DNA from: Pyrococcus kukulkanii
Lineage (GTDB): Archaea > Methanobacteriota_B > Thermococci > Thermococcales > Thermococcaceae
Assembly: GCF_041647995.1 (NCBI RefSeq)
Contig: NZ_JARRIB010000001.1
Span: 372,001 to 436,000, forward strand
Direction of reading: 5' to 3'
DNA: 64,000 nt
The position numbers and the translations under genes are program-made. Positions 16,287-27,221 of the stretch are shown one piece after another. Position 1 is the stretch's first letter. The number at the start of each line of letters is the position of its first letter. The notes under the pieces were generated by a model. The model saw only the letters and a program-made list of their open reading frames with translations, was not told the DNA's origin and did not search any database.

Positions 16287-16997
16287 TCACTCCAAGGTAA
16301 AGCTTGCGGGCATTGCCCTTCCAACGACTATTCCGTACCTCTCTATCATTTCGGGAGTTATGACGACCCTGTTCGTGTTGTAAAGGGCATTGAATACAGC
16401 CTTGGCGAAGTTAACTGTTGTTCTAGTCTCACCAAGGGTCTGAGACCACACGTCCTGAATGCCCGCGAGCCTCAGTATCTTCTTACCGACGTCACCTATA
16501 ACGAGACCGAGACCTCTTGGTCCTGGGATAAGCTTGACCCTAACGCTACCTTCTTTACCCTCGACGGTGAATGGCACTGAGTGAGGCCTCCTACACCTGC
16601 ACTCCCAAGAGCCACAGCCCCTCTTAATCTCAATTATGTTGAGCTTAGCGTAGTTTATAGCCTTCCTTATTGCAATTCCAACTTCCCTACCGTGGCCAAT
16701 TCCAAGGCCAACATAACCGTCCCTGTTTCCTACCGCAGCAAGAACCCTGAACCTGACCCTCCTACCGCTGTCCGTCATCCTAACCGTTAGAGCTATGTCA
16801 AGGATCTCCTGGTTCTCCCTTGCGTTTACTTCTGGAAGTAGCACATCAATTATCTCCGGCTCCTTTATTTGGTAACCCTTCCTGAATATCTCGTGAATGT
16901 CAGTTATCTGACCCTCTTTAACGAGCATTCCAAGCTTAGTCTTTGGCTCCCACTCATCCAAAACCCTCTTGGCGTACTCCTTCCACTCTTGGCTCAT
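16287..16997 (-). CDS. rps5p: 30S ribosomal protein S5 (uS5)
   Basis: The dsRNA-binding-like N-terminal domain is visible as [29 protein letters not shown] and the C-terminal domain as [26 protein letters not shown]. The protein sits near the mRNA entry and affects decoding accuracy. The 236-aa length includes the archaeal N-terminal extension. A Cys-rich [10 protein letters not shown] lies in the middle. It overlaps the L18 stop by 4 nt. Confidence 0.96.
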   Translation of the reverse strand: MSQEWKEYAKRVLDEWEPKTKLGMLVKEGQITDIHEIFRKGYQIKEPEIIDVLLPEVNARENQEILDIALTVRMTDSGRRVRFRVLAAVGNRDGYVGLGIGHGREVGIAIRKAINYAKLNIIEIKRGCGSWECRCRRPHSVPFTVEGKEGSVRVKLIPGPRGLGLVIGDVGKKILRLAGIQDVWSQTLGETRTTVNFAKAVFNALYNTNRVVITPEMIERYGIVVGRAMPASFTLE

Positions 16998-17605
16998 TCT
17001 CTCGCCCCCTCACCTTCAAACTTCTCAATAATTCTCGCCTTTACCTCTTCAAAGTGTTCGGGGAGCTTCTCAGGATCCAAACCCTTCTCAAGGTAACCGC
17101 CAAATTGCCTCCTAAACCTTTCCTCATCCTGCTCCTTGAGCATCTTAGCATAGTTAGCTATGTGCTCTCCCCTTATCCTGTAATCCTCAGGAAATATCTC
17201 TGGGCTGTGAGGAACGTTCAAACCTGCATCAACAGCCCCCTTAAGCACGGCGAATACTGAGCTTCCCCTGACGGGTGGGTGGAGACCTATGTCAAGTATT
17301 GCTTCTTCAATTCCGGCCTTCTTTGCTTTGTAACCTATAAGCAGGCCCAAAAGGTAGGCTGAGGGAGTGTTACCACAGTGACCCTTCCAGCCGAAGTCCC
17401 TTATTAGTTCCCTGGTGTGAGCTGAAACCAATGTTCTGTCTCCCTTGGGGTCGTAAACTATTATCTGGGCTATGTGATGGTTGAGACTCTTCCTAACGAC
17501 GAGCCTTGGCTTTCCAGATTTAAGTAGCTTGAGCCTCTTCCTATAGTTCGTCTTCCCCTCTCTCCTCCTCCTGAATGGGACCCTATACCTAGGACCGTGA
17601 GCCAT
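16994..17605 (-). CDS. rpl18p: 50S ribosomal protein L18 (uL18)
   Basis: This 5S rRNA-binding protein shows the basic N terminus [19 protein letters not shown] and the core [26 protein letters not shown]. At 203 aa it is the archaeal/eukaryal (eukaryotic L5-like) long form. I use ATG 17605; the frame extends three codons upstream to another ATG that overlaps the ribosome site. Confidence 0.96.
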   Translation of the reverse strand: MAHGPRYRVPFRRRREGKTNYRKRLKLLKSGKPRLVVRKSLNHHIAQIIVYDPKGDRTLVSAHTRELIRDFGWKGHCGNTPSAYLLGLLIGYKAKKAGIEEAILDIGLHPPVRGSSVFAVLKGAVDAGLNVPHSPEIFPEDYRIRGEHIANYAKMLKEQDEERFRRQFGGYLEKGLDPEKLPEHFEEVKARIIEKFEGEGARE

Positions 17606-17615
17606 TTCTCTCACC

Positions 17616-18068
17616 TCACTTCTTCAAAAGACCGTGCTCCTCAAGGAAGAGATACAACTGGTGCTTGCTCTTGAACTGTCCACCCTTAGCTCTTATGTAG
17701 AGCATCCTGTAGGTCTTCCTGTCTATCTTCTTCTGCTCCTTAAGCTTCCTGAGTTCCTTTCTGAGGGCCCTTATAGTCTTGATCCAGAGCTCCTTTTTGC
17801 CCATCCTTGCGGTCTTCTTACCCTTCCTGCTTCCTGGACCCCTGTGCCTTCCTTTCTTCTTCTGCTCGTGCCTTATCCTTGCCCTGTACCTGCTCTGACC
17901 CTTAACGGGCTTCTTCTTAATCACGCCCTCCTTAATGAGCCTCCTTATGTCCTCCCTAGTTATAGCCGAGGCAACATCATCAACTCTCTCGGGGTCAATC
18001 CATATCCTGTTCTCGCCACATTTCAACAGCTCAGCCGCAATTCTCCTCTGCATCTTGAGGGTGTTCAT
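17616..18068 (-). CDS. rpl19e: 50S ribosomal protein L19e (eL19)
   Basis: An archaeal/eukaryal-specific protein of 150 aa, mostly helical and very basic. [36 protein letters not shown] at the N terminus and [17 protein letters not shown] in the middle are diagnostic. It lies near the exit side of the large subunit. Its presence in the spc-type cluster is one of the clear signs that the genome is archaeal. Confidence 0.97.
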   Translation of the reverse strand: MNTLKMQRRIAAELLKCGENRIWIDPERVDDVASAITREDIRRLIKEGVIKKKPVKGQSRYRARIRHEQKKKGRHRGPGSRKGKKTARMGKKELWIKTIRALRKELRKLKEQKKIDRKTYRMLYIRAKGGQFKSKHQLYLFLEEHGLLKK

Positions 18069-18077
18069 GTTACCACC

Positions 18078-18470
18078 TCACAATCTTGGATTTAGCACCT
18101 TAATTCCGAGTTCCTCGGCCCTCTTAAGGATCTCAATCCTCTTCTTCCTTCCAACGGTGTGAGCTATCCTTGCAGCTTGCCTCTTTGGATCAAGCTTTTC
18201 GAGCTCCTTAACATTGTGAACAAGGACTTCCTCGTAGCCACTTGGGTGCAGTCCCCTAACTAGCCTTGGAGAGCTCCATCCAATGCTTGGTGATCTTGGC
18301 TTGCCCTTGAGCTTGAGCCTCATCTTGCTATCTATACCCTTAGGCCTCCTCCACTTGGGATCATTCTTGAACTTGGGATACCTCCACCACTCCTGCCTGA
18401 GGAACTTGGGCTTCTTCCTCTTGAGCCTCGCCCTCACACGGAGGAGCCTCTTAAACTCCTTCTCGTCCAT
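18078..18470 (-). CDS. rpl32e: 50S ribosomal protein L32e (eL32)
   Basis: The 130-aa sequence has the eL32 signatures [23 protein letters not shown] and [21 protein letters not shown]. This protein has no counterpart in bacterial L32. It binds 23S rRNA domains on the solvent side. It is placed between L6 and L19e, the standard archaeal order. Confidence 0.97.
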   Translation of the reverse strand: MDEKEFKRLLRVRARLKRKKPKFLRQEWWRYPKFKNDPKWRRPKGIDSKMRLKLKGKPRSPSIGWSSPRLVRGLHPSGYEEVLVHNVKELEKLDPKRQAARIAHTVGRKKRIEILKRAEELGIKVLNPRL

Positions 18471-18480
18471 TTATCTCACC

Positions 18481-19035
18481 TCAGAATGTTATGGGCTTTC
18501 CAGCCTTCTCAACGATGTATATACCGTCCTGGAATACTCTCCTATCCCACTTGGTAATTCTAGTCGCCTGTTCAATGTTTGCCGCGGTCTGACCAACTGC
18601 TTCTTTGTCAATACCTTCAACGATGATCTCCTGACCCTTAACCTTGACAGTAACACCAGGAAGTATCTTAGCCTTCCTGGGGGCCTTTTCACCGAGGAAG
18701 TTCTCGATTATAACTTCGTCACCCTGAACCTTGACGGTAATCGGGAAGTGGCTGTAAACTACCTTAAGCTTGTACGTGAAACCCTCGGTGACACCCTTGA
18801 TCATATTGTTTATGTGGGCCTTGAACGTCCTTACTATAGCTATGTCCTTTCTCCTTGGGAAGTCCTTGTAGATTACCACCTTACCGTCCTCGGTGAATAT
18901 CTGCACCCCTGGCCAGAAGAACCTCCTCTCAAGTTCTCCCTTGGGTCCTTTAACCTTTACAACGTTATCTTGAACCGTGACCTCAACACCCTCTGGTATT
19001 TCAATCTCTTCCCTAACCCACGCATCGACTGGCAT
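18481..19035 (-). CDS. rpl6p: 50S ribosomal protein L6 (uL6)
   Basis: The duplicated L6 fold is visible: [20 protein letters not shown] at the N terminus and [31 protein letters not shown] in the second half. The protein binds near the sarcin-ricin loop and factor-binding site. ATG 19035 (184 aa) follows GAGGTGAGAGG; an upstream codon three positions earlier overlaps that site. Confidence 0.96.
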   Translation of the reverse strand: MPVDAWVREEIEIPEGVEVTVQDNVVKVKGPKGELERRFFWPGVQIFTEDGKVVIYKDFPRRKDIAIVRTFKAHINNMIKGVTEGFTYKLKVVYSHFPITVKVQGDEVIIENFLGEKAPRKAKILPGVTVKVKGQEIIVEGIDKEAVGQTAANIEQATRITKWDRRVFQDGIYIVEKAGKPITF

Positions 19036-19045
19036 TCCTCTCACC

Positions 19046-19438
19046 TCAGTAGACGTAAGCTATCAATCTCCCGCCAATTCCCTTCTCTATAGCCTCCTTA
19101 TGACTCATAACTCCCTGGGATGTAGAGACGATTAGTATTCCAAACTCGAATGCCGGGAGGAATCTCTTCTCCCACTTCTCGAACTCTGAAACTTTCACCG
19201 GGAACCTTGGCTTTATTGCACCAGCCTTGTTTATCCTGCCAAGGAGCTGAACCCTGTAAACTCCAGCCCTTCCATCGTCGATGAACTCGAACTCGCCGAT
19301 GTAACCGTACTTCTGCATGACCCTAAGTACCTCACCGATGAGCTTTGAGGCCGGCTTTATGTAGACCTCCCTCTTTCCGACCCTCTCGCTGTTGGTTATG
19401 TGGGAGAGAGCGTTTGCTAAGGGGTCAAGTAGCGTCAT
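19046..19438 (-). CDS. rps8p: 30S ribosomal protein S8 (uS8)
   Basis: A 130-aa primary 16S rRNA-binding protein. It opens with [21 protein letters not shown] and ends with the S8 signature [26 protein letters not shown]. The archaeal form carries a short insertion between the two domains. It is 10 nt upstream of L6. Confidence 0.97.
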
Positions 19439-19449
19439 CTTTTCTCACC

Positions 19450-19620
19450 TCACTCATACTTCCTGAAGCCAAGCTTTGGAGCTACCTCTCTAAAGCAGTG
19501 CCTGCAGAGCATTAGGCCATGAATCCTAATTATCGGCCCATATTGACCGCACCTAATACATCTTCTCGCTCCCTTTCCAAATTTCCTCGGCTTCCTCTTA
19601 TTATAGTCAGCCTTCGCCAT
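19450..19620 (-). CDS. rps14p: 30S ribosomal protein S14, zinc-binding type (uS14)
   Basis: A 56-aa protein between S8 and L5. The translation includes [20 protein letters not shown] and then HC, giving the two CxxC pairs of the zinc-binding (type Z) S14. It ends FRKYE followed by TGA. It assembles late into the 30S head. The ATG at 19620 lies 3 nt from the L5 stop. Confidence 0.97.
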
Positions 19621-19623
19621 GCA

Positions 19624-20184
19624 TCATCCCTCCACAATCTCAACTCCGAACTCTTCCATCATGTAAACCATACCCTCTTCCTTAGTAAGCTTGTGCCTTG
19701 TGGGTATCTTGGCCCTCTTTCTCTTCCTCCTTGCAACCCTAAATCCGGGCCTCTCAAGGGTTACACAAACATCCATACCAAAGATACCGATCTCTGGATC
19801 GTATTCAACCCCAGGGATGTTGATGTGCTCCTCAATACCAAAGCAGACGTTGCCGTGCTCATCAAAGCTTGAAGCTTTAAGCTTGTTGTCAACGGCCGCA
19901 AGAAGCCTCTTAAGCATCTCATAGGCCTTTGGTCCCCTCAGGGTTACTTTAACGGCTATCGGTTCTCCCCTTCTAATTCCGAAGTCCCTGTTAGTCTTCT
20001 TGGCCTTCCTCCTTATTGGCTTCTGACCAACCAGTTGCTCGAGCATTTTTTCGGCCTTTGTAAGCCTTTCACCGCTCTCTCCAACGCCTATGTTAATTGT
20101 GACCTTCGCGATCCTTGGCCTCCTCATTGGGTGAGCTTCCCAGTCGGCAAGTATCTCTTCCCTGTTTGGAATAGTGATTGCCAT
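19624..20184 (-). CDS. rpl5p: 50S ribosomal protein L5 (uL5)
   Basis: The 186-aa sequence shows the uL5 motif [35 protein letters not shown] and [25 protein letters not shown]. It binds 5S rRNA and the large-subunit central protuberance, contacting tRNA and the 30S subunit. In this cluster it lies between S4e and S14. Confidence 0.97.
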   Translation of the reverse strand: MAITIPNREEILADWEAHPMRRPRIAKVTINIGVGESGERLTKAEKMLEQLVGQKPIRRKAKKTNRDFGIRRGEPIAVKVTLRGPKAYEMLKRLLAAVDNKLKASSFDEHGNVCFGIEEHINIPGVEYDPEIGIFGMDVCVTLERPGFRVARRKRKRAKIPTRHKLTKEEGMVYMMEEFGVEIVEG

Positions 20185-20194
20185 TTATACCACC

Positions 20195-20926
20195 TCACGG
20201 AAGGGAGATCTTCGGCTTGTCCCTGCCAACGACGAATGCATACTCCTTCAGGGTGTCGAAGAGCTCTCCCTCTTCATCTTCAATCGTGACTACGTCTGGC
20301 CAACCCATTGGGAACCTCTTTATATCAACTATCCTACCCTTCCTTGCAACGTTCTTACCCTGGGTAACGAAGACATAGGCACCCTTTTCGAATGGAAGGA
20401 CTTCAACGATTTCCCTCTCCGGAACCTTCATGAGAACAGTGTATGATGTGAAGTAATTGTCCTTCTCGCTAAGTGGAATTAAGTGGTTTGTTCCGTCGTG
20501 GAAGTTCAGCTGTACCTTAGCCCCCTTGACCATCCTCTTGTTCCTAATCCTCAGTGGCTTAATGTTCGCCTCTTCCTCACTTATTGGGTGGAGAATTAGC
20601 TTTCCAATCCTGTTTGGAAGAACCCTGTAGTGCTCACCGGTCTCTGGGATTGAGATCACATCCATGATCCCAACGGGGAACTTGTAGTCCTTCCTGACCC
20701 TGCCATCAACGAGGAACTTGCCCTCGTTGAGGATCTTTCTAGCCTCACGAGCTGTCTTGGCATAGCCAAGGTAGTCTCTAACTATGTACAACAGGGGAAT
20801 CGAAGTTCTCATATTGTGTGGTCCTGGCCTTGGCCTAACTGCCCACTTGTAGGCCTTCCTCTCTATATACCATGATGGAGGAGCAGCAAGCCTCTTAAGG
20901 TGCCTCTTCGGTCCTTTTCTCGCCAT
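20195..20926 (-). CDS. rps4e: 30S ribosomal protein S4e (eS4)
   Basis: A 243-aa archaeal/eukaryal protein not related to bacterial S4. The sequence begins [19 protein letters not shown], carries an S4-like RNA-binding region ([34 protein letters not shown]) and ends in a KOW-like segment ([20 protein letters not shown]). ATG 20926 overlaps the L24 stop by one base. Confidence 0.97.
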   Translation of the reverse strand: MARKGPKRHLKRLAAPPSWYIERKAYKWAVRPRPGPHNMRTSIPLLYIVRDYLGYAKTAREARKILNEGKFLVDGRVRKDYKFPVGIMDVISIPETGEHYRVLPNRIGKLILHPISEEEANIKPLRIRNKRMVKGAKVQLNFHDGTNHLIPLSEKDNYFTSYTVLMKVPEREIVEVLPFEKGAYVFVTQGKNVARKGRIVDIKRFPMGWPDVVTIEDEEGELFDTLKEYAFVVGRDKPKISLP

Positions 20927-21291
20927 TATCCAGCCCTCCTCTCAATTATTTTCTTCCTCTTCTCATCGTCAAGGTTGAGCTCGATAATCATAACGTTCGA
21001 GGGGTGAATTGGGTAGAATACCTCGGTACCGTTGGTCTTCCTTAAGGTTGCACCCTCAACGTAAATCCTGTACCTCTTTAGGTCAACCTCGACAACTTTC
21101 CCCTCGTGCCCCTTGAAGTCTCCTCTCATTATCCTGACTTTGTCGCCCACCCTAACTGGAAGGTTCCTAATCTTGTACTTCTCCCTCAGCTCCCTGCTAA
21201 GGGGAGCTGACATCATCTTCTGCCTAAGGTGGAGAGGAGCGTTATACAGGAACTTTCTCTGCTTCCTGGGTTGCTTTGAATTTAACCTCAT
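20926..21291 (-). CDS. rpl24p: 50S ribosomal protein L24 (uL24)
   Basis: The KOW motif [22 protein letters not shown] identifies uL24, which starts large-subunit assembly and lies by the exit tunnel. I use ATG 21291 (121 aa, [14 protein letters not shown]); ATG 21294 and GTG 21300 are in frame, but the latter overlaps the GAGGTGA ribosome site. Confidence 0.95.
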   Translation of the reverse strand: MRLNSKQPRKQRKFLYNAPLHLRQKMMSAPLSRELREKYKIRNLPVRVGDKVRIMRGDFKGHEGKVVEVDLKRYRIYVEGATLRKTNGTEVFYPIHPSNVMIIELNLDDEKRKKIIERRAG

Positions 21292-21301
21292 CATGCTCAC
21301 C

Positions 21302-21727
21302 TCACACGATTATACTCGCAATGCTACCAATCCTAACCCATCTCTCAGCGGCTTCCCTAGCGACTGGACCTCTAATCTCGGTTCCCCTTGGAACTCCCTC
21401 AGGAGTTACAATTACTGCGGCGTTGTCCTCGAACTTAACCCTCATGCCATCGAGTCTCCTGTACTCCTTTCTTTGTCTGATTATTACAGCCCTAACTACC
21501 TGGTGCCTCATGTCGGGCCTTCCCTTCTTCACCGTTGCAACGACCATGTCGCCGACTCCAGCTGAAGCAAGCCTTCTCCTAGTTCCGTGGTACTCAACGA
21601 CACCGATTATCTGGATAACCTTAGCACCACTGTTGTCGGCGACTGTAAGGTAAGCGCCAATTGGAAGGGCCCTAGTTGGCCTTACCGGACTGACACCCCT
21701 AGTTGCACCAGCACCCTTCTTTGCCAT
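21302..21727 (-). CDS. rpl14p: 50S ribosomal protein L14 (uL14)
   Basis: The 141-aa sequence has the uL14 barrel motif [18 protein letters not shown] and [22 protein letters not shown]. It forms an intersubunit bridge. A Gly/Arg-rich N-terminal extension ([15 protein letters not shown]) is typical of archaeal forms. Confidence 0.97.
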   Translation of the reverse strand: MAKKGAGATRGVSPVRPTRALPIGAYLTVADNSGAKVIQIIGVVEYHGTRRRLASAGVGDMVVATVKKGRPDMRHQVVRAVIIRQRKEYRRLDGMRVKFEDNAAVIVTPEGVPRGTEIRGPVAREAAERWVRIGSIASIIV

Positions 21728-21733
21728 CTATTG

Positions 21734-22075
21734 TCACCTCCTCTCCTCCGCCCTCTCTAACACTGCTACGACAACGAAGTGCTTCGTCTTGCTTAAGGGC
21801 CTCGTCTCAGCAATCAATACTCTGTCCCCAACCTTTGCGTTGATGCACGGTGGGTTATGAGCGTGAATCCTGCTCCTCCTCAGCTCATATCTCTCGTACT
21901 TCTTCAGGTAGTGGTAGTACTGTCTCTCAACGGTGACTGTTTTCCTCGGCTTGTCGCTAACCACGATGCCCTCGAATACCCTACCGTGAATCTTGAGGTG
22001 CCCGTGCCAGGGGCACTTGGGATCGTCACACTTCTCAGCGGGAGGTTGAACCCTCAAGCCTATATCTCTCATCAT
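21734..22075 (-). CDS. rps17p: 30S ribosomal protein S17 (uS17)
   Basis: OB-fold protein of 113 aa with [34 protein letters not shown]. The N-terminal [12 protein letters not shown] includes a Cys pair plus His that could hold metal in the archaeal form. ATG 22075 and the adjacent ATG 22072 are both possible; GAGGTGG just upstream fits the first. The start overlaps the Rpp29 stop. Confidence 0.95.
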   Translation of the reverse strand: MMRDIGLRVQPPAEKCDDPKCPWHGHLKIHGRVFEGIVVSDKPRKTVTVERQYYHYLKKYERYELRRSRIHAHNPPCINAKVGDRVLIAETRPLSKTKHFVVVAVLERAEERR

Positions 22076-22452
22076 TTTCTCCACCTCTTCTTCAATCTCA
22101 TCTCAGGTCTGCCCACCAATCTTTCCCCAGGTATTTTAATTTTTGTCCCATCCTCGGTCTCAAATTCAAATATGCAAACGTCCTTGGGAACTCTCCAAAC
22201 CTTCTCCCCCACTATCACGAGGGTGTTTCTCGTCTCATCGACGACGTAACCCTCAATTCCTACGAACCCAGGATGCGTAGAGCCCACTACCCTAACCTTG
22301 AGGCCTATGAGCTCATGCCAGATGATGTTCTTTCTGTTTACTCGACCTCTATGAGATCCTCGGAAAATCCAAGTTCTGCCAATAATTTCTTGATACGGTC
22401 CCTGTGATCTCCCTGAAGTTCTATCCTTCCGTTCTTTGCCGTTCCTCCGCAT
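22072..22452 (-). CDS. rnp1: RNase P protein component Rpp29/Pop4
   Basis: This 126-aa protein matches archaeal Rpp29, a protein cofactor of RNase P that pairs with Rpp21 in tRNA 5' maturation. Family features include a basic N terminus ([19 protein letters not shown]), the Sm-like core ([38 protein letters not shown]) and a basic C-terminal [12 protein letters not shown]. The first ~38 codons overlap the 3' end of the aIF1 gene in another frame by 115 nt. That N-terminal sequence resembles the experimentally studied Pyrococcus protein, so the long overlap is probably real. Confidence 0.92.
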   Translation of the reverse strand: MRRNGKERKDRTSGRSQGPYQEIIGRTWIFRGSHRGRVNRKNIIWHELIGLKVRVVGSTHPGFVGIEGYVVDETRNTLVIVGEKVWRVPKDVCIFEFETEDGTKIKIPGERLVGRPEMRLKKRWRK

Positions 22453-22637
22453 GCCAGCTTCGCCTTCAGCTTCTTTGCAATTTCCTCAAGGTCGAACTCC
22501 TTCTCATCTATGCCCTCTATAATAGTCTTGATCTTTCCGTACCTTGCCCTCTCAGTGTACACTCGGATTCTCTGTTGCTCCTTAAGGACTTCCTTAAAGA
22601 GCATCTCATCCAGTGGGTTTACTATCCTCGGCACCAA
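22338..22637 (-). CDS. Translation initiation factor aIF1 (SUI1)
   Basis: A 99-aa SUI1-domain protein. [48 protein letters not shown] is split here for length: key pieces are [13 protein letters not shown] and [18 protein letters not shown], which bind the 30S P-site area and police start codon choice. The first codon appears to be TTG 22637, with GTG 22634 next. Its C-terminal third is overlapped in another frame by rnp1. Confidence 0.96.
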   Translation of the reverse strand: MVPRIVNPLDEMLFKEVLKEQQRIRVYTERARYGKIKTIIEGIDEKEFDLEEIAKKLKAKLACGGTAKNGRIELQGDHRDRIKKLLAELGFSEDLIEVE

Positions 22638-22646
22638 ACACCACCT

Positions 22647-22853
22647 TCACTTTTTGCGCATTTCCCTAAGTTTCTCCCTCTTTATGGTAAGGAGGCGGGC
22701 AATATCCCTTCTCAAATTCCTAATAACCATCGGGTTTTCAAGAGAGGTACCCATGGTGAGCATTCCCCTCTCCTTAGCGAGCTGAAGCCTTAACTCCCTA
22801 ATTTTAGCATCTATTTCCTCTATACTCATCTCCCTGATTTCACTGGGCTTCAC
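22647..22853 (-). CDS. rpl29p: 50S ribosomal protein L29 (uL29)
   Basis: A 68-aa two-helix hairpin protein at the exit tunnel rim, where it helps dock SRP. The motifs [21 protein letters not shown] and [21 protein letters not shown] are diagnostic. The start is GTG 22853, inside the last codons of S3 (14-nt overlap). Confidence 0.96.
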
Positions 22854-23472
22854 TCTCAGTCACCTCCTCCTCTACAGGCTTCTCGAGGATCTCGATTTCG
22901 TCCGGAAGCCTAGCATTTGGAGGCATTATTGCGACCTTGACGCCAATCACACCGAGCTTGAGCAATGCCTGAGCGTAGCCTTTGCTAACCAGAGTTTCAG
23001 CTGGATTTCCAACCTTTGCGAGGTAGCCCTGGTAGAACCTAACGCTCTTAGCTCTCTCGCCGGTGAGCTTTCCGCTGAGTCTTATCTCAACTCCTCTAGC
23101 CCCATTGTTCATTATCGCTCTCATTGCAGCGTAGGCAGCCCTCCTGAAGTGGATACCTCTTTCAAGTGCCTGAGCGAGCCTTACCGCCTGAACCTTAGCG
23201 TTGAGGTAGGGATTCTTGATTTCCTCGACTTCAATCTGTGGGTTCTCGAGGCCAAACTGGGTCTCAAGTATCCTAGTGAGTTGCCTTATTCTCCTTCCAC
23301 CCCTTCCAATGACGTAACCTGGATTTGCAGCGAATATTATCACCTTGGTTCCAAGGGGGGTCTTCTTTATATCAAGTCCCCCGTAACCTGCCCTTCTTAG
23401 TTCCTTCTCAAGGAATTCATCGATGAGCATTTCCTTAACGGCCTCGCGGATGAAGTACCTCTCAATTGCCAT
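22840..23472 (-). CDS. rps3p: 30S ribosomal protein S3 (uS3)
   Basis: The N-terminal KH domain carries the GxxG loop as [16 protein letters not shown], and the C-terminal domain includes [23 protein letters not shown]. The protein lines the mRNA entry channel. ATG 23472 ([12 protein letters not shown], 210 aa) follows GGAGGTGAG; ten upstream in-frame codons overlap L22 and are not used. Confidence 0.96.
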   Translation of the reverse strand: MAIERYFIREAVKEMLIDEFLEKELRRAGYGGLDIKKTPLGTKVIIFAANPGYVIGRGGRRIRQLTRILETQFGLENPQIEVEEIKNPYLNAKVQAVRLAQALERGIHFRRAAYAAMRAIMNNGARGVEIRLSGKLTGERAKSVRFYQGYLAKVGNPAETLVSKGYAQALLKLGVIGVKVAIMPPNARLPDEIEILEKPVEEEVTESEAQ

Positions 23473-23476
23473 GAGC

Positions 23477-23944
23477 TCACCTCCTAATCTCTTCAACAAC
23501 AACCTCTATGTGGGTCGTCTGCTCGTTAAACGGTGTGGCCCTTCCAAAAGCCCTCGGATACCATCCCCTGAGCACGGGCCCCTTGTGAGCTGCTATGTGG
23601 ATTATCCTCAGCTTGTCAGGATCAAGACCCTTCTGCTCTGCGTTGTTCTTTGCGTTGAGGAGGATCTTCTTTATTGCCTTGGCGACCTTAACTGGATACC
23701 TTCCTGGGCCGAAGCCCTTTCCTGGCTTGTGACCCTGGCTGTCATTGTACCTCCTCAGCGGAACGGGCCTCTTTAGGGCAATCACCTCATCAAGGTACCT
23801 CAGGGCGTCGTTTAGCATCATTCCCCTGAGCTCCCTGCAGACTTCAACGGCAAGCTTTGGTGATATCCTAAGGTCTCTACCGCTTGCCCTCGCCATTCTC
23901 TCGGGGTCATAATTTTGGAAAGAGTAGCCAAAGCGCTTTGCCAT
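23477..23944 (-). CDS. rpl22p: 50S ribosomal protein L22 (uL22)
   Basis: A 155-aa protein lining the nascent peptide tunnel. The core helix region ([27 protein letters not shown]) and the extended beta-hairpin region with [25 protein letters not shown] identify uL22 of the archaeal/eukaryal L17e type. Confidence 0.97.
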   Translation of the reverse strand: MAKRFGYSFQNYDPERMARASGRDLRISPKLAVEVCRELRGMMLNDALRYLDEVIALKRPVPLRRYNDSQGHKPGKGFGPGRYPVKVAKAIKKILLNAKNNAEQKGLDPDKLRIIHIAAHKGPVLRGWYPRAFGRATPFNEQTTHIEVVVEEIRR

Positions 23945-23954
23945 TTAAACCACC

Positions 23955-24353
23955 TCACTTGACAGCAACGAACATTGATGACCTCGTAGCACCGATACCG
24001 GGTGCTCCGTGCTGTACCCTCTTCCTCGTTGGGGCGAACTCTCCAAGGTAATGCCCTATCATCTCTGGCTTGATCTCCACTGGAACGAACTCCTTACCGT
24101 TGTGGACGTAGATCGTCATCCCAACCATTTCTGGAAGGATTATCATGTCCCTGCAGTGCGTCCTTATGGGCTTGTTGTACTTACCCTTCTTGGCGAGCCT
24201 TATCTTCCTGAGGAGCTTCTTCTGCTCTGGAGTGAGACCTCTCTTCAGGCTTCTCCTTTGCCTTGCGGGAAGTAGCTTAGCTAACTCCTCAAGGGACATA
24301 TTCAACAACTGTTCGAGGGTATAACCGCGATACCTAAACTCCTTCCTCGCCAT
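23955..24353 (-). CDS. rps19p: 30S ribosomal protein S19 (uS19)
   Basis: The 132-aa sequence includes [32 protein letters not shown] and the end motif [19 protein letters not shown], in a head protein near the A site. An archaeal N-terminal extension of about 40 residues precedes the core. Confidence 0.97.
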   Translation of the reverse strand: MARKEFRYRGYTLEQLLNMSLEELAKLLPARQRRSLKRGLTPEQKKLLRKIRLAKKGKYNKPIRTHCRDMIILPEMVGMTIYVHNGKEFVPVEIKPEMIGHYLGEFAPTRKRVQHGAPGIGATRSSMFVAVK

Positions 24354-24363
24354 TTACACCACC

Positions 24364-25083
24364 TCACTTCCTCCTACCAGTTCTCCTCGCAGCGATATGA
24401 CCAACCTTCCTTCCTGGAGGAGCCCTCCTTGAAGTCGTGGTTGGCTTACCTGGGTGGTGCTCCTTACCACCGAATGGGTGGTTGACTGCGTTCATCTTAA
24501 CACCTCTTGGTGTCGGCCAGAACTTATTCCTCGCCTTGTACTTGTAGTAGGCCTTGCCAGCCTTAACCAGGGGCTTCTCCAGCCTACCTCCCCCGGCAAC
24601 AACACCAATTGTTGCCCTACAGTTTGGATCAAACGCCTTGAGCTCACCGCTTGGAAGTTGAACTATAACCTTGTCCTTTTCCCTTGAAACCACGAGAGCA
24701 TAAGTTCCTCCAGCCCTCACGTACTTTCCGCCATCCCCAGGAACGCCCTCAATATTGTAAATGTAGGTTCCCTCAGGGATCTTTGAGAGCGGCAAAGTGT
24801 TGCCAATTGCAACCGGGGCCTCTGGGCCTATGTATACCTCCTGCCCAACGAGCAATCCCTCAGGAGCGATAATAAGCTTCTCCATTCCATTCTCGAACTT
24901 AACCCTTGCCACGGGTGCAGTCCTACCTGGGTCGTGCATTATCTCTTCAACGACTCCCCTAAGGGTCTTCTCTTGGGTGTAGTTCAGGGGGATATACTTT
25001 ACGGCACCCCTAAACCTGTGGGAAGGTGACTTGAAAGTGGGACTTCCTTTACCTCTCCTTTGCTGGATTAGACTCTTACCCAT
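24364..25083 (-). CDS. rpl2p: 50S ribosomal protein L2 (uL2)
   Basis: One of the proteins closest to the peptidyl transferase centre. The C-terminal motif [20 protein letters not shown] contains the conserved His implicated in 50S function, and the basic tail ends in RRTGRRK. The 239-aa length is the archaeal/eukaryal L8e form. Confidence 0.97.
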   Translation of the reverse strand: MGKSLIQQRRGKGSPTFKSPSHRFRGAVKYIPLNYTQEKTLRGVVEEIMHDPGRTAPVARVKFENGMEKLIIAPEGLLVGQEVYIGPEAPVAIGNTLPLSKIPEGTYIYNIEGVPGDGGKYVRAGGTYALVVSREKDKVIVQLPSGELKAFDPNCRATIGVVAGGGRLEKPLVKAGKAYYKYKARNKFWPTPRGVKMNAVNHPFGGKEHHPGKPTTTSRRAPPGRKVGHIAARRTGRRK

Positions 25084-25094
25084 AACTCACCACC

Positions 25095-25355
25095 TCAGAA
25101 TAATCCTAACCTTGCGGCAACTTCACTCGCGCTGTATTCAGGCTTGAGCTTAACATACGCCTTCTTCTCACCCTTGGGTGTTATAAGGGTGTTCACCTTC
25201 TCAACTTTCACGTCAAATATCTCCTCAACAGCCCTCTTGATGTCCTGCTTTGTGGCCCTCCTGTCCACTATGAAGGTGAGCTTGTTCTCTTTCTCTATCA
25301 GTGAGATTGCCTTTTCCGTGACGACGGGCCTAATTATAACCTTGTACGGATCCAT
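25095..25355 (-). CDS. rpl23p: 50S ribosomal protein L23 (uL23)
   Basis: An 86-aa protein at the exit tunnel with the signature [48 protein letters not shown]; the [15 protein letters not shown] piece is the diagnostic helix. It forms the docking site for SRP and other exit factors. Confidence 0.97.
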   Translation of the reverse strand: MDPYKVIIRPVVTEKAISLIEKENKLTFIVDRRATKQDIKRAVEEIFDVKVEKVNTLITPKGEKKAYVKLKPEYSASEVAARLGLF

Positions 25356-25361
25356 ACCTCA

Positions 25362-26129
25362 TCACCCATATATCTCCCTAAGCCTCTCTATAGCACTAAC
25401 GGTCCAAACTGTCAACCTTCCAGGGTGAGTTCCAGGAGCTAGGTGCTCCACACCCAAGTTGTCAACGACCACAACATCTACTCCTGGGTGGTTCCTTGCC
25501 CCAAGGACTATTCCCTCGTTCTTCCCAACGACGATAAGCGGGCCCTTGGCCTTCTTGTACCTCCTGCCCCTCATCTTACCCTTACCAGCCCTTACTCCGC
25601 TCTTCTCCTTAGCCCTCTCGATGTCGTCCCAGATGCCAAGCTTCTTGAATATCTCCCTCGTCTCCCTTGTCTTCTGGATCTTCTGAAGGTCATCAACCAC
25701 TATAAGCGGGAGCTGGGGAACGTTATCGATGACGTGCCCTCTCGCCTTGACTATGTCATAATTGGCAGTCGCAGCTATGGCGCTCATTATCGCTAACCTT
25801 CTCTCCTTCTTGTTTATATCCTCCCAGATTATCTTCTCTACCTTTGGTGGGTGGGTCCTCCTTCCACCCCTAGCGAATGGAACGAATGCAGCATACCTCG
25901 GTGGGGTCTTGAGCCTCTCAACCCTCGCCATTCCGTGACCCTTTCCTATGTTCTCAGTGACCCTTCTCTTACCGGCCATTGGGTCTCTTCCCTGGGGCTG
26001 TATCCTATGGGTCCATGAAGCTATGACGGCCCTCCTTATGAGGTCGGGCCTAAATGGAGTGAAGAATACCCTAGGTAGCTCAATCTCATCAACGGGTTGA
26101 CCGTTAAGGTCGAAAACCTTAACCTTCAT
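25362..26129 (-). CDS. rpl4p: 50S ribosomal protein L4 (uL4)
   Basis: A 255-aa archaeal/eukaryal L4. The basic loop reaching into the tunnel is visible as [33 protein letters not shown], and the globular part includes [22 protein letters not shown]. It lies six nt before L23 in the order L3-L4-L23-L2. Confidence 0.97.
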   Translation of the reverse strand: MKVKVFDLNGQPVDEIELPRVFFTPFRPDLIRRAVIASWTHRIQPQGRDPMAGKRRVTENIGKGHGMARVERLKTPPRYAAFVPFARGGRRTHPPKVEKIIWEDINKKERRLAIMSAIAATANYDIVKARGHVIDNVPQLPLIVVDDLQKIQKTRETREIFKKLGIWDDIERAKEKSGVRAGKGKMRGRRYKKAKGPLIVVGKNEGIVLGARNHPGVDVVVVDNLGVEHLAPGTHPGRLTVWTVSAIERLREIYG

Positions 26130-26139
26130 TTATCTCACC

Positions 26140-27219
26140 TCACTGCTTTGACTCAACACTAACATAAGTGATTTGGGGCCTCTGAACAGGAGGCTTCTTC
26201 TTTGGAGGTCTTATAGCGGGCCTAACCCTAATTATCCTCTTTACGGGCCCAGGAACACTGCCGGCAATCATCATGAAGTCGCTCCTCACGATTCCATAGT
26301 GTGGGAAGCCACCCTTTGGGGTAATCTCAATCTCGTTCCCGTTCAAGTTGAGCTTACCATTCTCACCTATGGCAATCAACCTCTTGTTGAGTTCAGTCCT
26401 GTGGTGGAATCCTGTTTGTCCAGCCATTGGAACTGTCCACATTACCCTAGCTGGGTGCCACGGACCAATTGAACCTACCTTCCTCCTACCCTTGCTGTCC
26501 TTATGGGCCCTAAGCTTAATTCCCCACCTTTTAACTGGACCTTGGGTTCCCTTACCCTTTGTGACGGCGATTACATCGAGGAGCTCTCCCTCTTTGAGAA
26601 CCTCACTAACCCTAAGCTCCTTTCCGAGCCTCTCCTTTATGTAGTTGAACTTCTCCTCAACGCTAGTTCCACCAATGGCGTACTCCATAACCTCGGGCTT
26701 CTTCTTGAGCTTGATTATCCATGGCTGAGTGCTTACAAGGGCCCTAACCTCGACTATTTCTCCTTCCTTTATCATGTCCTCAAGCTGACCAAGCTTCTGC
26801 TCGAAGACTTCCTGGGTGTAGTTCTTTGGCAAGGTTGCGATCCTCCTCTCGAGGAGCTTGTAGAAGGTAACGTTCTTAGCCTTCTTGCTTGGGTAGTTGT
26901 CGAGCGGAAAGTCTGGAACTATTACCTCGGTTGCGGTTTCGAGGCCGAGGTAGCCCTGCCTGTAAGCCCTAATTCCAAAGATCCTTAAGGGTGGGGTTTC
27001 AACGATTGTTACTGGCACGAATATTTCCTTTCCATTGGTGAGTCCTGGCTCGTCATCGATCATTAATATATGCGTCATTCCAGCCTTGTATCCTGCAAAG
27101 CCAAGCATTCTAACCTCTGTCTCCTTGGGCCAACTCCTAATTCTTGGAACTATGCTCTTAGCCCTCTTTCTTGGGCTGAATCCAAGTGAACCCTTCCTTG
27201 GCCTGTGAACCTTACCCAT
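26140..27219 (-). CDS. rpl3p: 50S ribosomal protein L3 (uL3)
   Basis: A 359-aa protein near the peptidyl transferase centre. [20 protein letters not shown] at the N terminus, [37 protein letters not shown] and [11 protein letters not shown] are all uL3 landmarks. ATG 27219 follows GGAGGG; a TTG two codons upstream is in frame but less likely. It overlaps no neighbour and follows the SPOUT gene by 2 nt. Confidence 0.96.
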   Translation of the reverse strand: MGKVHRPRKGSLGFSPRKRAKSIVPRIRSWPKETEVRMLGFAGYKAGMTHILMIDDEPGLTNGKEIFVPVTIVETPPLRIFGIRAYRQGYLGLETATEVIVPDFPLDNYPSKKAKNVTFYKLLERRIATLPKNYTQEVFEQKLGQLEDMIKEGEIVEVRALVSTQPWIIKLKKKPEVMEYAIGGTSVEEKFNYIKERLGKELRVSEVLKEGELLDVIAVTKGKGTQGPVKRWGIKLRAHKDSKGRRKVGSIGPWHPARVMWTVPMAGQTGFHHRTELNKRLIAIGENGKLNLNGNEIEITPKGGFPHYGIVRSDFMMIAGSVPGPVKRIIRVRPAIRPPKKKPPVQRPQITYVSVESKQ

Positions 27220-27221
27220 TC

